Assembly: GCA_963807735.1 (NCBI GenBank)
Contig: CAWEDI010000052.1
Location: 62,001-126,000, forward strand
Direction: 5' to 3'
Length of the DNA stretch: 64,000 bases
Source: Roseiarcus sp963807735
Lineage (GTDB): Bacteria > Pseudomonadota > Alphaproteobacteria > Rhizobiales > Beijerinckiaceae
Shown: one piece after another, positions 33,698-42,713 of the stretch
Numbering within the stretch: position 1 is the first letter of the stretch
How the letters are laid out: each line of letters starts with the position of its first letter
The notes under the pieces: model-generated
Seen by the model: the letters and a program-made list of their open reading frames with translations, nothing else
What the model was told of the DNA's origin: nothing
Databases searched by the model: none
Translations under genes and position numbers: made by a program

Positions 33698-34459
33698 CTA
33701 TGGTTTGATGACCTCGAAACCCTGTTGCTTGAACAGCGTTGCGGCGGCGTCGGAGCGAAGGAACGCGACGAAGCGCTCGGCGAGCGGGTTCTTTGAATTC
33801 GCGGCGATCGCCAGCGGATAGACGATCGGGGCGTGCGAGGAATCAGGCAGCTCCGCCACGATCTTGACGCGTGGCTCCGAGGCGGCGTCGGTGGTGTAGA
33901 CGACGCCGAGCGGCGCCTCGCCGCGCGCCACGAATTCAAGCGCGGCGCGCACGTTGTCGGTCATTGCGAGATGCGGCTCGACGATCTGCCAGAGCCCGAG
34001 TTTGATCAGCGATTCTTTGGCGTAGCGACCGACCGGCACGGTCTTGACCTCGCCGGTCGCGAGCTTGCCGGCGCCGAGCGCCGCCTCGACGGCGGCGGGA
34101 TCAAGCGCGAGCTTGTCGATCGCCGAGGCCTTCGGCGCCACGACGACGAGGTGATTGCGCAGAAAATCGGCGCGCGTATCAGGCTTGATCGCCTTGCCTT
34201 CCGCCGCCGCGTCCATTGAGGGTTCGTCGGCGGAGATGAATACGTCCGCGGGCGCGCCGGCGACAAGCTGGCGCGCCAGCCCGAGCGAGCCGCCGTAGCT
34301 CAAAGAAACGTCGGCGTCCGCGCTTTGGTCGAACGCCGCCGCCGCCGCATCGAGTGCGGTCTTGAGGCTCGCCGCGGCGAACACGACGACCTTGTCGGCG
34401 GCGAAAGCCGGGGCGCTAAGGCCAAGCGCGATGAGGACGGCGAGAATGACGCGGCGCAT
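33698..34459 (-). CDS. modA: molybdate ABC transporter substrate-binding protein
   Basis: A 253-residue periplasmic binding protein for molybdate/tungstate. It has a signal peptide (residues 1-20, ending APAFA) and the family features VVVFAAASLKTALD, SYGGSLGLARQL, GAPADVFISADEPSMD, and YPLAIAANSKNPLAERFVAFL. The ATG at 34459 has GGAG six bases upstream; an ATG at 34471 lacks one. No modB or modC is nearby, so its transporter must be encoded elsewhere or the gene is an orphan. Confidence 0.93.
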   Translation of the reverse strand: MRRVILAVLIALGLSAPAFAADKVVVFAAASLKTALDAAAAAFDQSADADVSLSYGGSLGLARQLVAGAPADVFISADEPSMDAAAEGKAIKPDTRADFLRNHLVVVAPKASAIDKLALDPAAVEAALGAGKLATGEVKTVPVGRYAKESLIKLGLWQIVEPHLAMTDNVRAALEFVARGEAPLGVVYTTDAASEPRVKIVAELPDSSHAPIVYPLAIAANSKNPLAERFVAFLRSDAAATLFKQQGFEVIKP

Positions 34460-34598
34460 GACGAACTCCATTTTTCCGAACTAGCCGAACCGATATGACG
34501 ATCCCAAGGGCCTTGTCGAGCGGGGACAAGCCGGCGCCACGGCTGGCGCGCGGGGAAACTTCGCCCCATAGTGCGCCGCCCCAAGACGCGAGAAGCCC

Positions 34599-37109
34599 TT
34601 GCCTGTCAGCGCCCGAATTGCTTCCGCCGCCGTCCAAGTCGAAGCCCAGCTGGCGGCGTGGACCGCCGATTACGCGCCGCTGCCCGGAATCCCTGACGAA
34701 TTCATCGGCCCCGACGGTGCGCGCCGCGCCCATTGGATGCGTCTTTTGAAGCAATTGGCGGCGGCGCCGTCGGGCGTGGTCGCCGAGCGCTTCGCCGCCG
34801 CCGACCGCCGCGTGCGCAACCGCGGCATGTCCTATCGCGTGCGCGGCGAGACCGCCGAGCGGGTCTGGCCGCTGAGCCGGCTGCCGCTGCTGATCCCGAT
34901 GGAGGAGTGGCGGCAGATCGAGAGCGGCGTCATCCAGCGCGCCGAGCTCATCGATCAGGTGCTCGCCGACGTTTACGGCGAGGGCAAGCTGATCGAATCG
35001 GGCGCGCTGCCGGCGGCCGCGCTGACTGGCTCGCCCGACCTGATCGCCGCGATGCGCGGCGTGAAGCCGCCGCAAGGGGGATGGCTGCGGCTCTACGCCG
35101 CCGACATCGGGCGCGGTCCGGACGGGCGCTGGTGGGTGCTCGGCGACCGCACGCAGGCGCCTTCGGGCGCGGGCTATGCGCTGGAGAACCGGCTCGTCGT
35201 CTCGCAGGCGTTCCCCGAACTCTACCACGAGATGAACGTCGAGCGCGTCGCGCCGTTCTTTCGCGACCTGCGCGCCGGCATGAAGGCGAGCGGCGAGCGC
35301 AGCGAGCCGCGCATCTGCATCCTGACGCCGGGCCCCTACAGCGAGACCTATTTCGAGCACGCCTATCTTGCGCGCTACCTCGGCTTTCTCCTGGTCGAGG
35401 GCGACGATCTCGTGGTCGGCGAGGGGCAGCGCGTCTATGTGCGCACCATCGCCGGCCTGAAGCGCGCGGACGTGATCTGGCGGCAGGTCGATTCCGAGTG
35501 GATTGATCCGATGGAGCTCAATTCCGCTTCGCGCCTCGGCGTGCCGGGGCTGCTCGACGCGATCCGGTCGCGCGGCGTGGCGGTGGGCAACATGCCGGGC
35601 ACGGGATTCATCGAATCGCGGGCGATGCTCGCCTTCCTGCCGCGCCTCGCCGGGCGCCTGATCGGCAAGCCGCTGGACATGCCCAACATCGCCACCTGGT
35701 GGTGCGGGCAGCCCGGCGAACGCGCGCGCGTCTTGGAGAACCTGGGCAATATCTCGATCGCCAGCGCCTTCGGCGACAACGTGCGCGGTCTTGAGAAACG
35801 CCGCGTCGCGCTCGGCTCAGAACTCAATGCGGAGGAGCGCGTCGCTCTCAAAGCGGGCATCTCGGCGCGCGGGCTCGACTACGTCGGCCAGGAGGTGGTT
35901 CGCCTCTCGACCATGCCGCGTTGGGAGAACGGCAAGCTGACGCCGCGTCCGTTCGTGCTGCGGGTTTACGCCGCGGCGACGCCCGAGGGATGGAAGGTGA
36001 TGCCGGGCGGTTTCGCACGGGTCTCCGGCAAGCCGGACGCCCGCGCTGTGTCAATGGGGGAGGGCGTCGAATCGGCCGACGTCTGGGTGTTGGCGGACGA
36101 GCCGGTGGTCACCGCCTCTCTTCTGCCGAGTCCGGAGCGGGCGCATATCGCGAGGCTGCTCGGCAATCTGCCGAGTCGCGCCGCCGAAAATCTGTTCTGG
36201 TTCGGTCGCTATCTCGAACGGGTCGAGGCGACGCTGCGCCTGGTGCGCTGCTTGAGCGCGCGCGAGGTCGATCCCGAAGCGCCGATGACGGGGACGCGTG
36301 AGTCGGTCGAACACCTGAAGAACCTGCTGATCGCCTGGGGCGCCATCGACCCGCACGCGATGTCGCCGCGCCCGGCCGAGACCGCGTTGCGCGATCCCGA
36401 AAATTATGGCTCCGCGCTCTCCATCGCCAACGCGGCCAACCTCGCCGCCTCGGTCATTCGCGAGCGGCTGACGCAGCAGACCTGGACGCTGATCGGCCGG
36501 CTCAAGGCGGGGCTCGTCGAGTTGCCGAGCCGCGCGCTGAGCGACGCCGAAATCCTCGATCGCATCGACGAACAACTGACGACGATCGCGGCGCTGTCGG
36601 GGCTGTTTGACGAAAACTTCAATCGCGGCGCCGGCTGGCGTTTCTACGAGCTCGGGCGGCGCATCGAACGCGGCATCGACACCTGCCGGATCTCCAGGCA
36701 ATTCGCGCATCAGAAGGCGACGGAATCCGATCTCGACGTGCTGCTCGATCTCATCGATTCGCAGATCACCTATCATTCGCGCACGCTGATCGGCGTGGCG
36801 CTGGCCCCGGTGCGCGACATGGCGTTGCTCGACCCTTACAACCCGCGCTCGGTCGCATTTCAAACCCGCCGCATCGCCGAGCACATCGCGACGCTGCCGG
36901 TGCTGCGGCAGGACGGCATTCCCGAGGAGCCGATGCGGCTGGCGACCCGGCTCAGCGCCGAACTCGACGGCGAGACCGCCGAGAAGCTCGAAGACGGCGG
37001 CATTCTCGCGATCGAGAATCGGCTCACCCAGCTCGCCGAGGCGATCGGCCGCCGCTACTTCCTGCACGGCGCCTCGGCGCGGGCCGAGAAGGTGATGGGT
37101 CTCGGATGA
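34599..37109 (+). CDS. circularly permuted ATP-grasp protein fused to alpha-E domain
   Basis: An 836-residue fusion. Residues 1-470 are a circularly permuted type 2 ATP-grasp (DYAPLPGIPDEFIGPDG, VLADVYGEGKLIESG, ILTPGPYSETYFEHAYLARY, PGTGFIESRAMLAFLPRL). Residues 510-830 are an alpha-E domain (NLPSRAAENLFWFGRYLERVEATLR, FYELGRRIERGIDTCRISRQ). These are often separate genes; here they are one. The family, with the transglutaminase that follows, is proposed to make or ligate small peptides, but the product is unknown. TTG at 34599 gives a full-length N-terminus; the first ATG comes only at residue 47. Confidence 0.9.
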   Translation: MPVSARIASAAVQVEAQLAAWTADYAPLPGIPDEFIGPDGARRAHWMRLLKQLAAAPSGVVAERFAAADRRVRNRGMSYRVRGETAERVWPLSRLPLLIPMEEWRQIESGVIQRAELIDQVLADVYGEGKLIESGALPAAALTGSPDLIAAMRGVKPPQGGWLRLYAADIGRGPDGRWWVLGDRTQAPSGAGYALENRLVVSQAFPELYHEMNVERVAPFFRDLRAGMKASGERSEPRICILTPGPYSETYFEHAYLARYLGFLLVEGDDLVVGEGQRVYVRTIAGLKRADVIWRQVDSEWIDPMELNSASRLGVPGLLDAIRSRGVAVGNMPGTGFIESRAMLAFLPRLAGRLIGKPLDMPNIATWWCGQPGERARVLENLGNISIASAFGDNVRGLEKRRVALGSELNAEERVALKAGISARGLDYVGQEVVRLSTMPRWENGKLTPRPFVLRVYAAATPEGWKVMPGGFARVSGKPDARAVSMGEGVESADVWVLADEPVVTASLLPSPERAHIARLLGNLPSRAAENLFWFGRYLERVEATLRLVRCLSAREVDPEAPMTGTRESVEHLKNLLIAWGAIDPHAMSPRPAETALRDPENYGSALSIANAANLAASVIRERLTQQTWTLIGRLKAGLVELPSRALSDAEILDRIDEQLTTIAALSGLFDENFNRGAGWRFYELGRRIERGIDTCRISRQFAHQKATESDLDVLLDLIDSQITYHSRTLIGVALAPVRDMALLDPYNPRSVAFQTRRIAEHIATLPVLRQDGIPEEPMRLATRLSAELDGETAEKLEDGGILAIENRLTQLAEAIGRRYFLHGASARAEKVMGLG

Positions 37110-37993
37110 TCTACGACATCACCCATCTGACGCGTTACCACTACGGCTCCACGGTCGTCGTGAACGACTGCGTGCTGCATCTGCGGCCGCGCGACGAGGC
37201 GGGTCAGCAAGTCCAGAAGTTCCGCGTCGAGACGGACCCGACGCCGCGCGAGTGGCGCGAACATCGCGACGCGTTCGACAACCGCGTCGCGCGGATGCGG
37301 ATCGAGACGCCGCATCGGGAGATGTCGGTCAAGGCGATGTCGCGCGTCGAGGTGCTGCGCGCCGCGCCGCCGCTCGCGGCGGTTACGCCGCCGTGGGAGA
37401 CGATCGCGGCGGAAGCCGCCGACTCGGAATCGCTCGCCCCCAATTCCCCGGCCTTCGCGCTCTACCCGAGCCGGCTGGTTTCGCTGTTCCCGACGGCGAC
37501 CGGCTACGCGCGCGAGAGCTTCGCCGCGAAGCGGCCGATCTACGAGGCGGCGATCGAGCTCAGCAAGCGCATCAACCACGATTTCGCCTACGATTCCAAG
37601 GCGACCGACGTGCGAACGTCGCCCGCCGAGGCGTTCTCGGCGCGCCGCGGCGTATGCCAGGATTTCGCCCACGTGATGATCGCCGGCTTGCGCGGGTTGG
37701 CGCTGCCGGCGCTCTATGTCAGCGGCTACATCCGCACGATTCCGCCGCCGGGCAAGCCGCGGCTCGCCGGCGCCGACGCCTCGCACGCCTGGGTCGCCGT
37801 GTGGTGCGGGCCGTTGTTCGGCTGGCTCGGCCTCGATCCGACCAACGCGATCGCCGAGGGCGACGATCACATCGTCGTCGCGCGCGGCCGCGATTACGCC
37901 GACGTGCCGCCTGTCGACGGCCTCATCCTTTCTCACGGCGAGCACGATCTCGACGTGGAAGTCGACGTCATCCCCGTCGAGGCCAAGCCGTGA
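37106..37993 (+). CDS. transglutaminase-like cysteine peptidase
   Basis: A 295-residue protein with an N-terminal beta domain (YDITHLTRYHYGSTVVVNDC) and a transglutaminase core. The Cys-His-Asp triad is in RRGVCQDFAH, ASHAWVAVW and LGLDPTN. It overlaps the ATP-grasp/alpha-E gene by four bases. This three-domain set is conserved across proteobacteria and is probably a peptide-forming and -processing system. The downstream PLP enzyme overlaps its stop (GTGA), so all three may be cotranscribed. Confidence 0.92.
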   Translation: MIYDITHLTRYHYGSTVVVNDCVLHLRPRDEAGQQVQKFRVETDPTPREWREHRDAFDNRVARMRIETPHREMSVKAMSRVEVLRAAPPLAAVTPPWETIAAEAADSESLAPNSPAFALYPSRLVSLFPTATGYARESFAAKRPIYEAAIELSKRINHDFAYDSKATDVRTSPAEAFSARRGVCQDFAHVMIAGLRGLALPALYVSGYIRTIPPPGKPRLAGADASHAWVAVWCGPLFGWLGLDPTNAIAEGDDHIVVARGRDYADVPPVDGLILSHGEHDLDVEVDVIPVEAKP

Positions 37994-38931
37994 TCTCACG
38001 CGCTGACATCGAAGCCGCGCACGCCCGCGTCGCGCCCTATGTGCGGCGGACGCCGCTCCTGGAGGCGGGATCGCGTTCGATCGACGGCGCGCCGATCTCG
38101 TTGAAGCTCGAATATTTGCAGCATACCGGCTCGTTCAAGCCGCGCGGCGCGTTCAACAATCTGCTGACGCGAGCGGCGCCCGCGGCGGGCGTCGCCGCCG
38201 CTTCCGGCGGCAATCACGGCGCCGCCGTCGCCTACGCGGCGTCCCGTCTCGGGCTCGCCGCCAAGGTGTTTGTGCCGAAGATTTCCTCGCCTGTGAAGGT
38301 CGACAAGATTCGCGGCTACAGCGCCGAAGTCCATGTCGAGGGCGACGCCTATTTCGACGCGCTGGCGCTCTGCGAGGCCCATGTCGCGGAAACCGGGGCG
38401 CTGAGCCTGCACGCCTACGACGCGGCGGAGACGATCGCGGGGCAGGGCGGCGTCGGGCTCGAATGGGAGCGCGACCTCGCCGCGCTCGGCTTGCCCCCGC
38501 TCGACACGGTACTGGTTGCGGTCGGCGGCGGCGGCCTGATCGCCGGCGTGGCGGCGTGGTTCGCCGGCCGCGTCAAGGTCGTCGGCGTCGAGCCCGAAGG
38601 TTCGCGCGCGCTGCACGCGGCGCTTGCGGCGGGCGAGCCGGTCGATGTCGGGGTGCAGTCGGTCGCCGCCGATTCGCTGGGCGCGCGGCGCGTCGGGGCG
38701 CTCAACTTCGAGATTTGCCGCGCCTGGGTCGACCGGGTCGCGCTGGTCGGCGACGACGCGATCCGCGCGGCGCAAACGGCCTTGTGGCGCGAGTTCAACA
38801 TCGTCGCCGAACCCGGCGGCGCGGCGGCTTACGCGGCGTTGGCGAGCGGCGCCTATGTCCCCGAAAGCTCCGAACGCGTCGGCGTGCTGGTTTGCGGCGC
38901 CAACGCGGATCTTACCGCCTTCGCTCGCTGA
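37990..38931 (+). CDS. PLP-dependent threonine/serine dehydratase-like enzyme
   Basis: A 313-residue fold type II PLP enzyme. It has TGSFKPRGAFN with the Schiff-base lysine, ASGGNHGAAVAYA as the phosphate/substrate loop and AVGGGGLIAGVAAWF as the glycine-rich PLP-phosphate loop. Threonine dehydratases and serine racemases share this core; the regulatory ACT domain of biosynthetic IlvA is absent, so a catabolic or racemase-type role is likely. The start is GTG at 37990, overlapping the transglutaminase stop. Confidence 0.88.
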   Translation: MISRADIEAAHARVAPYVRRTPLLEAGSRSIDGAPISLKLEYLQHTGSFKPRGAFNNLLTRAAPAAGVAAASGGNHGAAVAYAASRLGLAAKVFVPKISSPVKVDKIRGYSAEVHVEGDAYFDALALCEAHVAETGALSLHAYDAAETIAGQGGVGLEWERDLAALGLPPLDTVLVAVGGGGLIAGVAAWFAGRVKVVGVEPEGSRALHAALAAGEPVDVGVQSVAADSLGARRVGALNFEICRAWVDRVALVGDDAIRAAQTALWREFNIVAEPGGAAAYAALASGAYVPESSERVGVLVCGANADLTAFAR

Positions 38932-39202
38932 ATAAGCCGTCCGGCGCCAGCCTGAAATTGCGAAGTCTAGCCCGGCGCGGTGTCGCCGGTCGCGCTCGCG
39001 CGTCAAGACCAATCGGCTGATTCGCCGCGTTTTGCTGTGTCCGCTGGCGCTCGAAGTCTATCGCAAATCTCGATACCGCAACTCCAAGACATAATCCACA
39101 AAAATATTACGAAATGAAGCTTAATCAAAGCAAAATTCGCGCAAATCCGCATGACAAACTTTAAGGAAGGGGTAAATTGACGTTGCAAGGTGAAGCAACG
39201 CG

Positions 39203-40005
39203 ATGGAACTGGAGCCGTTCAACAGACCGGCGTCGCGCATCCGCACGCCGCCGCGCGAGATCGGCTTTCTCGCCGCCTACGGCGCGCCGATGGAGGCGCT
39301 GCTGCACGCCGCCGAAATCGCCGAGGCGATCGGCGTGGCGCCCGATTTCGCGCTGCTCGGCGAAGGGCTGGCGCAGGAGGAGTTCTTCTATCGCGCGCTC
39401 GCCAACCGGGTCGGCGCGCCGTTCCACATCGGCCCCGTGGCGCTCGACAATGCGTCCTCGCCCGCCCGCGCGATCAAGCTCGGCATCGCCTATCTCGCCC
39501 CGCTGGGCGCGCCGTATCGCGCCATCGCCGCGCCGCGCGGCGAGGCGTTGCGACTGCTGCTCGACGCGGTCGATCACGGACGCGCCATCTCCGGGCTCGC
39601 CATCACCTCGCCGAGACGGCTCGGCGCGCTGGTGCGGGTCGAGCGCGGCCGCGAGATCGCCTCGCTCGCGGCGCTTAGCCTGGAGCGCATCGACCCCGCG
39701 CTTTGCGCGCGCGGCGAGATGCGGGTTTCGCAGACGCTGTGCGCGGGCGGATTCGGGTTCGGCATGATCCTGCTCGCCATATTTGCGCCGGGGGTCGAAC
39801 GCTTCGTCCTGTCGGCGCTGCTGTGGGCGCTGTTCTCGGCGATGATCTGCCTGCGCTTCGCTTGCGCCATCGCGGCGGACGTCGCGCCGCCGCCGCCGCC
39901 GCTCGCCGACGTCGATCTGCCGGTCTACACCGTGATCGTGGCGATGTTTCGCGAAGGCGCGGTCATCCCGAAGCTGATCGCCGGGCTCAACGCGTTCGAC
40001 TATCC
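39203..40005 (+). pseudogene. family 2 glycosyltransferase, 5' part (split by IS1595-type element)
   Basis: The 267 visible codons encode the N-terminal part of a membrane GT2 enzyme of the cellulose-synthase-like/XagB type. A cytoplasmic domain (EIGFLAAYGAPMEALLHAAE, LGEGLAQEEFFYRALANRVG) is followed by two membrane helices near residues 185-230, then the start of the catalytic domain (PVYTVIVAMFREGAVIPKLI). After AGLNAFDYP the frame runs into the element. The second part resumes at 44094; joining 40005 to 44094 reads AFDYPKAKLDIKLVIEAGDE with no frame loss. The gene is therefore inactivated unless the element excises, and its far 3' end is missing too. Confidence 0.9.
39998..40005. repeat. 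8-bp target site duplication, left copy
   Basis: GACTATCC immediately precedes the left inverted repeat and recurs directly after the right one (44086-44093). Eight bases is the usual duplication length for IS1595 family elements. Confidence 0.95.
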
Positions 40006-40031
40006 CGGTATTATGGCGCAGCCGCCACAAG
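40006..40031. repeat. left terminal inverted repeat of the IS1595 element
   Basis: Twenty-six bases starting CGGTATTATGGCG, an exact reverse complement of 44060-44085. Confidence 0.95.
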
Positions 40032-40039
40032 AAGTGAAT

Positions 40040-40063
40040 CCCCGGCCGCCCTACATTCCGGGG
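40040..40063 (+). promoter_or_regulatory. CCCCGG/CCGGGG hairpin covering the ribosome site of the first passenger gene
   Basis: CCCCGG (40040-40045) and CCGGGG (40058-40063) are complementary and end one base before the ATG at 40065. In mRNA this would bury the translation start, which might limit expression from transcripts that enter from the host gene. Confidence 0.4.
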
Positions 40064-40064
40064 C

Positions 40065-40487
40065 ATGGCCGAGATACGCACAGTCACCACGCTCCGCGCC
40101 AAGCGCGCTGAGATTTTGGCTTCGATCATGCTGTACGAAAAGCGCCTGGCGCAAGCTCGCGCCGATCTCGCGCACGTCACCGCGTGCATTTCCATTTTCG
40201 AGGCGAGCGGCGATCAGGAAGAGCTTTCCTCCTACGTCGACACTCACCGCCTATTCGCCCGTGGCGAGATGATCGCCCTATGCAAGCAAGCCCTCGCCAG
40301 CGGCCCTAAGACGACCAAAGAGCTCGCCCTTCACGTCATGGCGGCCAAGGGCATGGACACGGGTGACAAGGTGCTGGCGCACGCTATGGCGCAGCGGATG
40401 ATCCATGCCCTACGTCAGCAATGGCGGCGGGGCGGCTTGGCTGAGAAGGGCAAGGAAAAAGGCGTCAGGGTTTGGGCGTTGTCTTAG
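40065..40487 (+). CDS. IS1595 passenger: 140-residue helical protein of unknown function
   Basis: A soluble protein of 140 residues. Its N-terminal half is a predicted coiled coil (LRAKRAEILASIMLYEKRLA and QARADLAHVTACISIFEAS). The second half reads RGEMIALCKQALASGPKTTK and ALRQQWRRGGLAEKGKEKGV, which looks like a winged-helix/HTH-type fold. I do not recognise a named family. It lies just inside the left end of the element, reading inward. A role in regulation of the element or host is possible but unproven. Confidence 0.65.
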   Translation: MAEIRTVTTLRAKRAEILASIMLYEKRLAQARADLAHVTACISIFEASGDQEELSSYVDTHRLFARGEMIALCKQALASGPKTTKELALHVMAAKGMDTGDKVLAHAMAQRMIHALRQQWRRGGLAEKGKEKGVRVWALS

Positions 40488-40673
40488 CCGAGCATTTAGA
40501 CCGCGAGCGAAGATAAAAGAAGTCCTGAACATCAGTCGGGATGATATGCCTGAACGGCGGCAAGACCGCGCATTCGATGACGTTCCTAACTCGCGCGTGG
40601 TAGACCAGATGGCGCGGCGTCTTAATGCTTATCGTTTCGGCAATCCTGTCCATGCCCCTATCCTCCGCGGAAA

Positions 40674-40988
40674 CTAAGAGAGAGCGGCTTCCGACTTCGG
40701 CGCCCCAGCCGCCCCGCTGAGGGAATAGTGCGGAAGCGCATGAAGGAATTTGTCGCCGGCCTCAGTCGTCAGACATTCCGAGCCGTCCGCTGATTTCCTC
40801 ACGGTGACTTCGATCGGGGTTTGACCGAGCTTCAGATAGAAGCGCCACCATCCCGCCTTGCGGCCGATAATGGCGTCCGGGACGGAGAGCTTCCAAAGCC
40901 TCCCCTCCGGGTTGTAGCCGCCTATGGCTATGATTTCCGGGCCAGAATCTCCCGTAATCACGAACTGGACTCTTGCTTGGATAATCAC
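40674..40988 (-). CDS. IS1595 passenger: DUF3892-like protein
   Basis: A 104-residue protein whose pattern fits DUF3892: EIIAIGGYNPEGRLWKLSVPDAI, then a short charged turn GWWRFYLKLG, a strand IEVTVRKSADGSECLTTEAGD and a terminal LHALPHY. DUF3892 proteins are small, widespread and of unknown function, and are common on mobile DNA. It is on the same strand as the transposase, with about 630 bases between. Confidence 0.7.
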   Translation of the reverse strand: MIIQARVQFVITGDSGPEIIAIGGYNPEGRLWKLSVPDAIIGRKAGWWRFYLKLGQTPIEVTVRKSADGSECLTTEAGDKFLHALPHYSLSGAAGAPKSEAALS

Positions 40989-41343
40989 GCCGTCATGCCT
41001 ATTTGATGCGTAAGAGTTGCGTGACGATATGCTTTTGTATCGTAACCATCTCGCATCTTATAGAGCAAATGTAAACAAGGCAATTATACCAGCATTAAAA
41101 ATGCCCTGCGCGCGTGAATGGCCGCGTGCGATCGAACCTGCTCCATCTCGCCAAGGTGCGAGGGCTATCGTGAAAGAAGGTGAGCTGGAGCCAGCGCGCG
41201 CGGCTGGCCTTGAACCAATCGTGAACATTCACTTGCGCGAATCAAACAACGGTTCATAATTAGCGAACCAGGACAGCGACTCTCAGAACCTCACTACGCG
41301 CGGTGCCTCACGGGGGGCATCTCGCCCCAGTGAGGCCGGACTA
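40989..41343. other. 355-base stretch inside the IS1595 element
   Basis: No convincing gene. An 80-codon plus-strand frame (41017-41259) lacks a ribosome site and typical composition. A hairpin CCTCAC...GTGAGG (41306-41335), whose arms are extended by G/C runs, lies just before the small ORF at 41344 and contains its GAGG ribosome site, so it may control that ORF. Confidence 0.5.
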
Positions 41344-41493
41344 ATGTCCACTGCGAAGCTTATAGAAGCCTGGGACGAAGCCGAAGCAAAAACCGTCTTT
41401 GTACGGGATTACGATCGGCTTCGGTTAGGCAAGTTGGAGCATATACCTGCCCACTTTCGGCGACCCCGCCGCCCGCGGGATCGCCTAAAGTAG
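41344..41493 (+). CDS. possible 49-residue passenger ORF
   Basis: ATG at 41344 opens 49 codons (starting MSTAKLIEAWDEAEAKTVF, ending basic RRPRRPRDRLK) with GAGG eight bases upstream. It is followed after 18 bases by a strong intrinsic terminator on the same strand, which supports a real transcript here. The protein is unrecognised: an acidic helix and then a basic tail. Confidence 0.45.
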   Translation: MSTAKLIEAWDEAEAKTVFVRDYDRLRLGKLEHIPAHFRRPRRPRDRLK

Positions 41494-41511
41494 ACTCCAT
41501 AGCGCGATGAC

Positions 41512-41540
41512 TAGCGGCCCTTCGGGGCCGTATTTTTTTT
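41512..41540 (+). terminator. intrinsic terminator
   Basis: CGGCCC-TTC-GGGGCCG stem-loop followed by a run of eight or more T on the plus strand. It terminates the transcript containing the 49-residue ORF and shields the convergent transposase gene. Confidence 0.8.
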
Positions 41541-41622
41541 GCGTCGACACACTAAACTATCTCATTGAAATGTAAAGAATTTTTTTAATGAGTCAGAACA
41601 ACGGGTTAACACACCCCCAAGT

Positions 41623-42606
41623 TTAGGCCGCCAAGTGACGCTGCCAGTATCCGACAAAATCGACGCTGGACGCTTTGTGCATCGCCAGCCCGGCGACGCG
41701 GAACGTCTGATCGCCGTTGCTCATGCGGCGGTGATCCTCGCGCCAAGAGGACTCTTGCGCGTACCGGAGCAGATAGTCGCCCGCGACGTGATGGTAGTGG
41801 CCGATCTCCGCGCGGCGCAGGCGGCTGAAATATTCCTCAGCCCAATTCGTGCAAGCGCCGTCGAAGCTGTACGCCTCTTGATGATTGATGCGCTTCATCT
41901 CAAACGCGCCGTGCAAGCCATCCCATGACGTCGCTTCGTCGGCGTGAACCGTGGTTCCCTTGGCGATGCGCGCTTTGATCCAAGCCTGCGCCGCGCCTTC
42001 TGTGCGAAACACGGCCGGGACGCTGTTGCCGTTGCGCTCGCGCACGATGACGACAACCTTGCGCTTGCCGTTCTGATTGCGGGCAAGCCGGCGATCGACG
42101 CGGTTCTCGGCGAGGTTGCGAGGCTTCACGTAGCCGCCGAAATAGCCGCCGTCGACCTCGGCAACCTTGCCCTCGCCGCCGACAACGCGGCCCTTCAGTT
42201 CCTCAGCCATGGACTCGCGGAGCTTGTGCGCGAGAACGAACGCCGTCTTGTACGACGTGCCAAGATCGCGGCTGAGCGCCAGCGCGGACTTGCCCTTGAC
42301 CTCATTCATGAAGATCGCAATGGCCGCGAGGTACTGGCGCAGCGGCATTTTGTGAAAGGCGAAGATCGTTCCCGACGTGACAGAGAAATCGGCCTTGCAA
42401 GCGCGGCAACGGAAGCGGATCGCGCCGTTCGGGCGACGGCAGTCATAGGCGTTCAAGCCGCCGCAGTTCGGGCAGACCGGCGCGCCGTTCGTCTCTGGCC
42501 AGCGCACGCGGCGGAAAGCGCCTTCGGCTTCCTCTTCCGTCATGCGGATCACCTGCGCCAAGGTAAGCGTCTTGGCGGGGCGGGAGAGAAGGAAGTGTTG
42601 CGCCAT
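41623..42606 (-). CDS. IS1595 family transposase (ISXO2-like)
   Basis: A 327-residue transposase. An N-terminal zinc ribbon is visible (CPNCGGLNAYDC and FRCRACKADFS), followed by a helix-turn-helix-type region (LSRDLGTSYKTAFVLAHKLR). The catalytic domain has Asp in AEVDGGYFGG, Asp in VHADEATSWDGL, and the later NWAEEYFSRLRRAEIGHYHH segment typical of ISXO2-like transposases. No frameshift is seen. A GATGTTC/GAACATC palindrome just upstream may be its operator. It should move the 4,080-bp element. Confidence 0.95.
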   Translation of the reverse strand: MAQHFLLSRPAKTLTLAQVIRMTEEEAEGAFRRVRWPETNGAPVCPNCGGLNAYDCRRPNGAIRFRCRACKADFSVTSGTIFAFHKMPLRQYLAAIAIFMNEVKGKSALALSRDLGTSYKTAFVLAHKLRESMAEELKGRVVGGEGKVAEVDGGYFGGYVKPRNLAENRVDRRLARNQNGKRKVVVIVRERNGNSVPAVFRTEGAAQAWIKARIAKGTTVHADEATSWDGLHGAFEMKRINHQEAYSFDGACTNWAEEYFSRLRRAEIGHYHHVAGDYLLRYAQESSWREDHRRMSNGDQTFRVAGLAMHKASSVDFVGYWQRHLAA

Positions 42607-42611
42607 GATAC

Positions 42612-42635
42612 GATGTTCCCGAAAGTGAGAACATC
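42612..42635. promoter_or_regulatory. palindrome upstream of the transposase
   Basis: GATGTTC (42612-42618) and GAACATC (42629-42635) form a 7-bp-arm dyad six bases before the transposase start on the opposite strand. It is well placed to repress transposase expression. Confidence 0.5.
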
Positions 42636-42653
42636 ATGCCATATGCGGTATCA

Positions 42654-42681
42654 TTGTCAATAAGAAAATATCGTATATGAT
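42654..42681 (+). promoter_or_regulatory. sigma-70-type promoter for the DUF6471 gene
   Basis: TTGTCA (42654-42659), a 16-base spacer and TATGAT (42676-42681) stand 32 bases before the ATG at 42714. The region is AT-rich and contains repeats of ATATG/GTATCAT that may bind a regulator. Confidence 0.55.
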
Positions 42682-42713
42682 AACTCTCGTTCCTTTCCGA
42701 GAACGAGGGCGAC

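Noticed and set aside
40405..40677. 90-codon ORF overlapping the 140-residue passenger gene
   Set aside because: Starts inside that gene in another frame and has no independent support.
41017..41259. 80-codon ORF inside the IS1595 element
   Set aside because: No ribosome site and composition unlike the other passenger genes.
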